64,000 nucleotides of DNA, from positions 191,802 to 255,801 of the forward strand of contig CAUYUJ010002058.1 of assembly GCA_963575745.1 (NCBI GenBank). Direction: 5' to 3'. The notes under the pieces are model-generated. The model was not told where the DNA came from. It saw only the letters and a program-made list of their open reading frames with translations, and made no database searches. How positions within the stretch are numbered: position 1 is the first letter of the stretch; every line of letters begins with the position of its first letter. The DNA comes from Prorocentrum cordatum. Taxonomy: Eukaryota; Sar; Dinophyceae; Prorocentrales; Prorocentraceae. A program made the translations under genes and the position numbers. Positions 60,930 to 64,000 of this stretch are shown here, piece by piece.

Positions 60930-61027
60930 GGCGGAGGAGGAGGAGGAGGAGGAGGAGGAGCGAGGAACGAGGAGCGAGGAACGAGGAGCGAGGAGGAGGA
61001 GGCGGAGAAGGAGGAGGAGGAGGAGCC
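60930..61027 (+). repeat. GGA tract with GAACGAGGAGC units
   Basis: A GGAGGA run surrounds GCGAGGAACGAGGAGCGAGG. The stretch 60,500-60,930 contains only pyrimidine-rich sequence and no supported gene. Confidence 0.85.
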
Positions 61028-61324
61028 ATGAGGTTGTTGCATCTTTGTTGTCGGCCTCGGGGGGGGCGCACACCTCTTGGGACCAGGGTCAAACATGCAG
61101 TTCGCTGCTGGTGTCGGTCATCGGCATGCGTCTCGCCAGGTACATTGGGTTGTTTTTGGCCGCAGATGAGCTACCCCGCTGGGGTGCAGACGCGGAGTGC
61201 GGTGCAGTGTGCACGTGCAGTGCCCGTGGCAGCTTTCACAGGGCGTTGTGCTGAAGAAGTCGAATAGGGCGAGGACTTTGGGTAAGGGGAGCCGGTCAGT
61301 GATTTTTCCCCGAAGCCCAGAAAA

Positions 61325-61412
61325 TGGTTCCCGACTGCCAAGCCTAGTCTGCTGTATTTGATGTCTCTTCGGGTGAAGGCAGCTCTGGTCAGCGAAATGG
61401 GGCGGGGGAGAT
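61325..61412 (+). repeat. Repeat R7, copy 2, left part
   Basis: TCGGGTGAAGGCAGCTCTGG and GCGAAATGGGGCGGGGGAG match R7 copy 1 at 46,590-46,635. Confidence 0.65.
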
Positions 61413-61694
61413 GTTCCCCCGTGCATTCGGCGGCGAAATTCGAACCCTTACCCTCGCTGATCAACATTTTAAGCAGCTCGATGGGCGGCGGGGTTTAGGG
61501 CTCGTGATGCGTCGAGCACGTGGCGGAATCCGATCCCTACCCCCGCCGCCCATCGATTCAGGAAAATCTATGTGGTTGGTGGGGTGGGGTTCTCGCCACC
61601 TACCCAGGTAGCCGCTGACAGGCGCCCTTCCTGCCCATGTTGGGCCCACGGCCCACGGCCGGCCCGTGCGCCGGCCGTCCCGAAGCGGCCGGGG

Positions 61695-61955
61695 CAAGGC
61701 GTCCAGGCCTGCTTGCAGGCCCACCAGAGCATGTGCTGAGAGCCGTCTGTGGTTTGTCGGGGGCGGCGAAGAGGGGGGTGATGACTGGGGGGGGGGGGGG
61801 GGATATCATGGCGTGGGCCATGATATCTCCCCAGATTTCATGGCGCCTCTTCTTATTTCATTACGTCCCTGGTCCCCCCGCTGGGCCGCGCACATGCTGC
61901 CGGTCATGATTTGCACCCCCCCCTCTTGGACACCCCCCTCTTTGCCGCTCCCGAG
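61695..61955 (+). repeat. Repeat M8, copy 2
   Basis: CAAGGCGTCCAGGCCTGC, GGTGATGACTGGGG, the hairpin GATATCATGGC/GCCATGATATC (61,802-61,826), TCATGGCGCCTCTTCTTATT and GGACACCCCCCTCTTTGCCG align with 32,537-32,890. Confidence 0.8.
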
Positions 61956-62285
61956 TTTGCGCGAAATATTCGTAGAACACTTCTGGCCGAGACCGTCTTG
62001 CTTTACCACATTTCCGCTGGCGTGCTGCAGACATCGTTTCGTCACACGTCCCCCACGTCGCTGCAGATCGCACCCTGCTCTTGAAGAACGTGCACGCACG
62101 CTCTCTGGAGGGTATCCTGGATGAAACCTGCACGTGCAATCAATCAACACATGGTGCATGTTGAATTGTCCTCTGGCCGTGAAGCTCCAGCGGTAGCCCG
62201 AGGTGCTGGCGAAGCAGCACTCGCTCAGATGCTCTTGATCCATTGGCGATGCGACATCATCCAGTTCCAGTCTCCACCTGCACAC
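61956..62285. other. No gene seen
   Basis: Mixed sequence between M8 and the right part of R7, without a supported feature. Confidence 0.4.
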
Positions 62286-62335
62286 ATCACTAAGCCAGGT
62301 CCCACGAAGCCCAGTCCTGCCAACGCCCGACTGTC
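62286..62335 (+). repeat. Repeat R7, copy 2, right part
   Basis: AAGCCAGGTCCCACGAAGCC and CAGTCCTGCCAACGCCCGA match 46,652-46,692 with about five changes. Confidence 0.7.
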
Positions 62336-62940
62336 CAACCGCGACGCTTGGCTGCGGGCATCAGGGGCCGGCACGAGGGGGGAGGCCGTCTGAGAGGCAG
62401 GGGGGGTTGCTTAGGATCGGCGGTCCCAAGATCGGGCCCTGAGGAAGGGGAGCCTGAGGACAGGAAGGGAGCCAAGGGCGGATTTACGTTCTTTGAGGCA
62501 CCTCGTCCTCGGGGCCCCATCCCTCAGGACCCCATCTTTGAACCACTGATAGGGGGCGGTGGCCTTCTTAGAAGCGCCCAGAGGCTCCTAAGAAGGCTTA
62601 TCTCAGAGGACGCGCAGGGGGGGGGGGGCGGTACATGCAGCGAAGGGCTGCAGAACAGGGGCCCGGGCCTCCAAGGGGGCCCACGGGGCTCGAAAAGGGC
62701 ACCTCTCTTCCCCCTCATCCATCGCCCCCACCCCCCACACCCGCGCCCAATGCTCAAGAAGCCTCCGCGGGCGAGGGCCCCCTCCGCGAGGGCCCCCTCT
62801 GCCGCCGGGGGGGGGCCTCCGGCCCACGAGCCCCCCGCGGGCCCCCGAGGCGGCCGCCCCGGGCGCGCGGCGGGCCGCGCCCCCGCCGGAGCCGCGGACG
62901 CCGCCCGCGGCGCCGGAGGAGGCCTCGCCGAGCCTCCCCT
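62336..62940. other. No gene seen
   Basis: GC-rich sequence with a G10 run near 62,620. A 267-codon frame crosses it, but its Pro/Arg/Ala-rich composition and passage into the GCC repeat argue against a gene. Confidence 0.45.
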
Positions 62941-62944
62941 CGGC

Positions 62945-63015
62945 TCGGGGGTCGCCGCCGTTGCCGCCGCCGTCGCCGCCGCCGCCGCCGTCGCCGCCGC
63001 CGTGGCCGCCGGCGC
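62945..63015. repeat. GCC triplet tract
   Basis: GCCGCCGTCGCC repeats ending shortly before the inverted-repeat element. A similar short tract lies at 63,408-63,455. Confidence 0.8.
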
Positions 63016-63040
63016 CGAGCCTCCCCGGACCTTCCAAGGA

Positions 63041-63254
63041 TTTGAACGCCCAAGATGGGTACGGAAAGAATGGGTACAATGCCCAACAGCAGTTCCTGTT
63101 CATTTTGAACAGGACTCGCTGTCCGCGCCGCCGCGGCCTGTGTCCATTTGAGACAGAAGACCGCCTGCCCAACAGCGGCTGCTGTTGGTTTGGGACAACA
63201 TTTGTTGTTGGGCATTGTACCCATTTTTTCCGTACCCATTTCGGGCGTCCAAAA
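63041..63254. mobile_element. 214-bp element with inverted ends of about 45 bp
   Basis: TTTGAACGCCCAAGATGGGT then ACGGAAAGAATGGGTACAAT (from 63,041) is mirrored by ATTGTACCCATTTTTTCCGT then ACCCATTTCGGGCGTCCAAA (to 63,254) with about six mismatches. The interior contains short CTGTTCATTTTGAACAG and GCAGCGG-type folds and no coding sequence. AAGGA and AGGGA on the two sides are a weak target duplication. No second copy is visible in this window. The rest, to 64,000, holds only GAGGCTTCGAGG-type short repeats (63,475-63,570) and no supported gene. Confidence 0.85.
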
Positions 63255-64000
63255 GGGAGCTGTGTTTTAGCACTGGAGACCTATAGAAACCTGAAAAGCG
63301 GGACGGGGCATCCTAGAACCAAGGCGTGGAATAGCTTGGGGTAGGTTCTCAGGTCCGGTGCTGTGTTTCAGCCCACCTGGAAGGTCGGCCTCCCTTCGGC
63401 TCGAGGGCCGCCGCCGTCGCCGTCGCCGTCGCCGTCGCCGCTGCCGCCGCCGCCGAGGGTGCAATGTCAGGGTTCGAGACTTCGAGGCTTCGAGGTTCGA
63501 GGCCCAGGCGCAGGGAGTCATCAGGGGCCGCGTCAGGCTCGGAGGCCTCGAGGCTTCGAGGCGAGGCTTCGGGACGCTCTCTGGCGGCTGCGCCGCGCCA
63601 GCGGCCTCCCTTCGGCTCGAGTCGAGGGCCTCCCAGATGAGGGACGGCAAGAAGCCACATCGGGGTCCGTCGCAGGCAGCTTTTCCCTCCCGACTTTTCG
63701 ACGAAGAATCAAGCCGCTCAGAAGAAGGAGAAGGGCAACCTTGGGGTGCACCCCCAGGGGACTATTCGGACTTCGGACGCACGACAATGGAGGGAGGGCA
63801 GGCGCCCTCCCCTCGTATATCCCAGGGGTGGGCCCCAAATTTTCAGTCCGTTCGAGAACCCCACGAAGCCTTGGTGAGGGGTCGACAAATCCCTTGTTGC
63901 TCCAAGCAGCGAGGGGATGCGGGACCAAGACCTCAGATGTCGTGGTCTTGTCCACAGCGCCGACCCCGAAACCCGCTGCCGGGGACCGCTTCTCCTCCCG

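Noticed and set aside
1-64000. CRISPR arrays, bacterial operons, ribosome binding sites
   Set aside because: No spacer-repeat arrays of that kind and no compact gene order. The tandem arrays have no unique spacers. The sequence is eukaryotic in character.
1-64000. tRNA and rRNA genes
   Set aside because: I looked for B-box-like GGTTCRANYCC words and conserved rRNA cores by eye and found no convincing case. A covariance-model scan would be decisive.

Overview
The window looks like nuclear DNA of a dinoflagellate. The evidence is GC-rich sequence packed with repeats, very sparse coding sequence, two relics of the dinoflagellate trans-spliced leader (near 15.7 kb on the minus strand and 36.87 kb on the plus strand), a helicase C-terminal exon and a degenerate LINE of types I associate with dinoflagellates, and long GTC, TCC, GGA and GTT triplet tracts. 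I cannot fix the genus. Prorocentrum, Polarella and the Symbiodiniaceae are candidates from general knowledge only.

Genes are few and mostly partial. A Ser/Thr protein kinase C-lobe exon lies at 2.8-3.4 kb (+). A minus-strand block at 12.0-15.7 kb holds an intact 318-codon unknown ORF, with a spliced-leader relic about 40 nt upstream, and several unknown exons. A frameshifted unknown gene lies at 37.8-39.1 kb (+). A decayed LINE at 47.8-51.5 kb has a coiled-coil ORF1-like region, the end of an endonuclease domain and a reverse transcriptase. The last exon of a Pif1/UvrD-like helicase lies at 54.0-54.5 kb. A LINE RNase H domain, broken by two frameshifts, lies at 58.9-59.4 kb. These genes do not form an operon or pathway.

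Most of the window is mobile or repetitive DNA. I name short families for cross-reference. M1 is about 160 bp with a TTAGGTCGGGC terminus and 8-bp target duplications, in five copies. M2 is 167 bp with 36-bp inverted ends and 5-bp target duplications, in two copies. M3 has TACAGTGGAGGCC ends, in two copies. M4 is about 200 bp with TCTCGAGCACC subterminal inverted repeats, in four copies. M5 has GCATCGCTCGGACG ends, in four copies, one carrying a nested palindrome. M6 has GGTCCGCGCGGAT ends, in three full copies and one partial. M7 is about 165 bp with an AACACACAGACACAA start, in four copies. M8 is about 260-350 bp with a GATATCATGGC hairpin, in two copies and a fragment. R4 is about 110 bp and usually followed by TTG repeats, in four copies. 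R5 is in two copies, R6 in three, R7 in two. CR1 is a composite repeat of about 1 kb in two copies.

Layout. 0-2.7 kb: minisatellites and CR1. 2.8-3.4: kinase exon. 4.4-5.4: 78-bp satellite. 5.7-10: AATCGCGCTCTCGC array with R4, then a 21-bp minisatellite. 10.2-11.5: a cluster of M5, M6, M1 and a hairpin. 12-15.7: minus-strand genes. 16.5-20.5: M6, R5, a dimeric tandem array, hairpins, M1 and a second copy of the 78-bp satellite. 20.6-22: GTC and TCC tracts. 22.4-32: M3-M7 and R6 copies with a 700-bp GTT tract and a GCGC-rich array. 33.1-34.7: a foldback-like element with minisatellite arms. 34.9-36.2: CR1 copy 2. 36.9-39.1: spliced-leader relic and degenerate gene. 40.6-45.3: M2, M1, R6, M7 and triplet repeats. 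46-47.8: R7, M7, purine tracts. 47.8-51.5: LINE. 53.0-54.5: 160-bp tandem array and helicase exon. 54.9-56.7: an inverted pair of GC-rich repeats. 58-59.4: LINE 3' part. 59.9-64: CA tract, M7, M1, R7, M8 and a 214-bp inverted-repeat element.

Coordinates of repeats were found by eye, so boundaries are usually good to a few bases where target duplications are given and to tens of bases otherwise.
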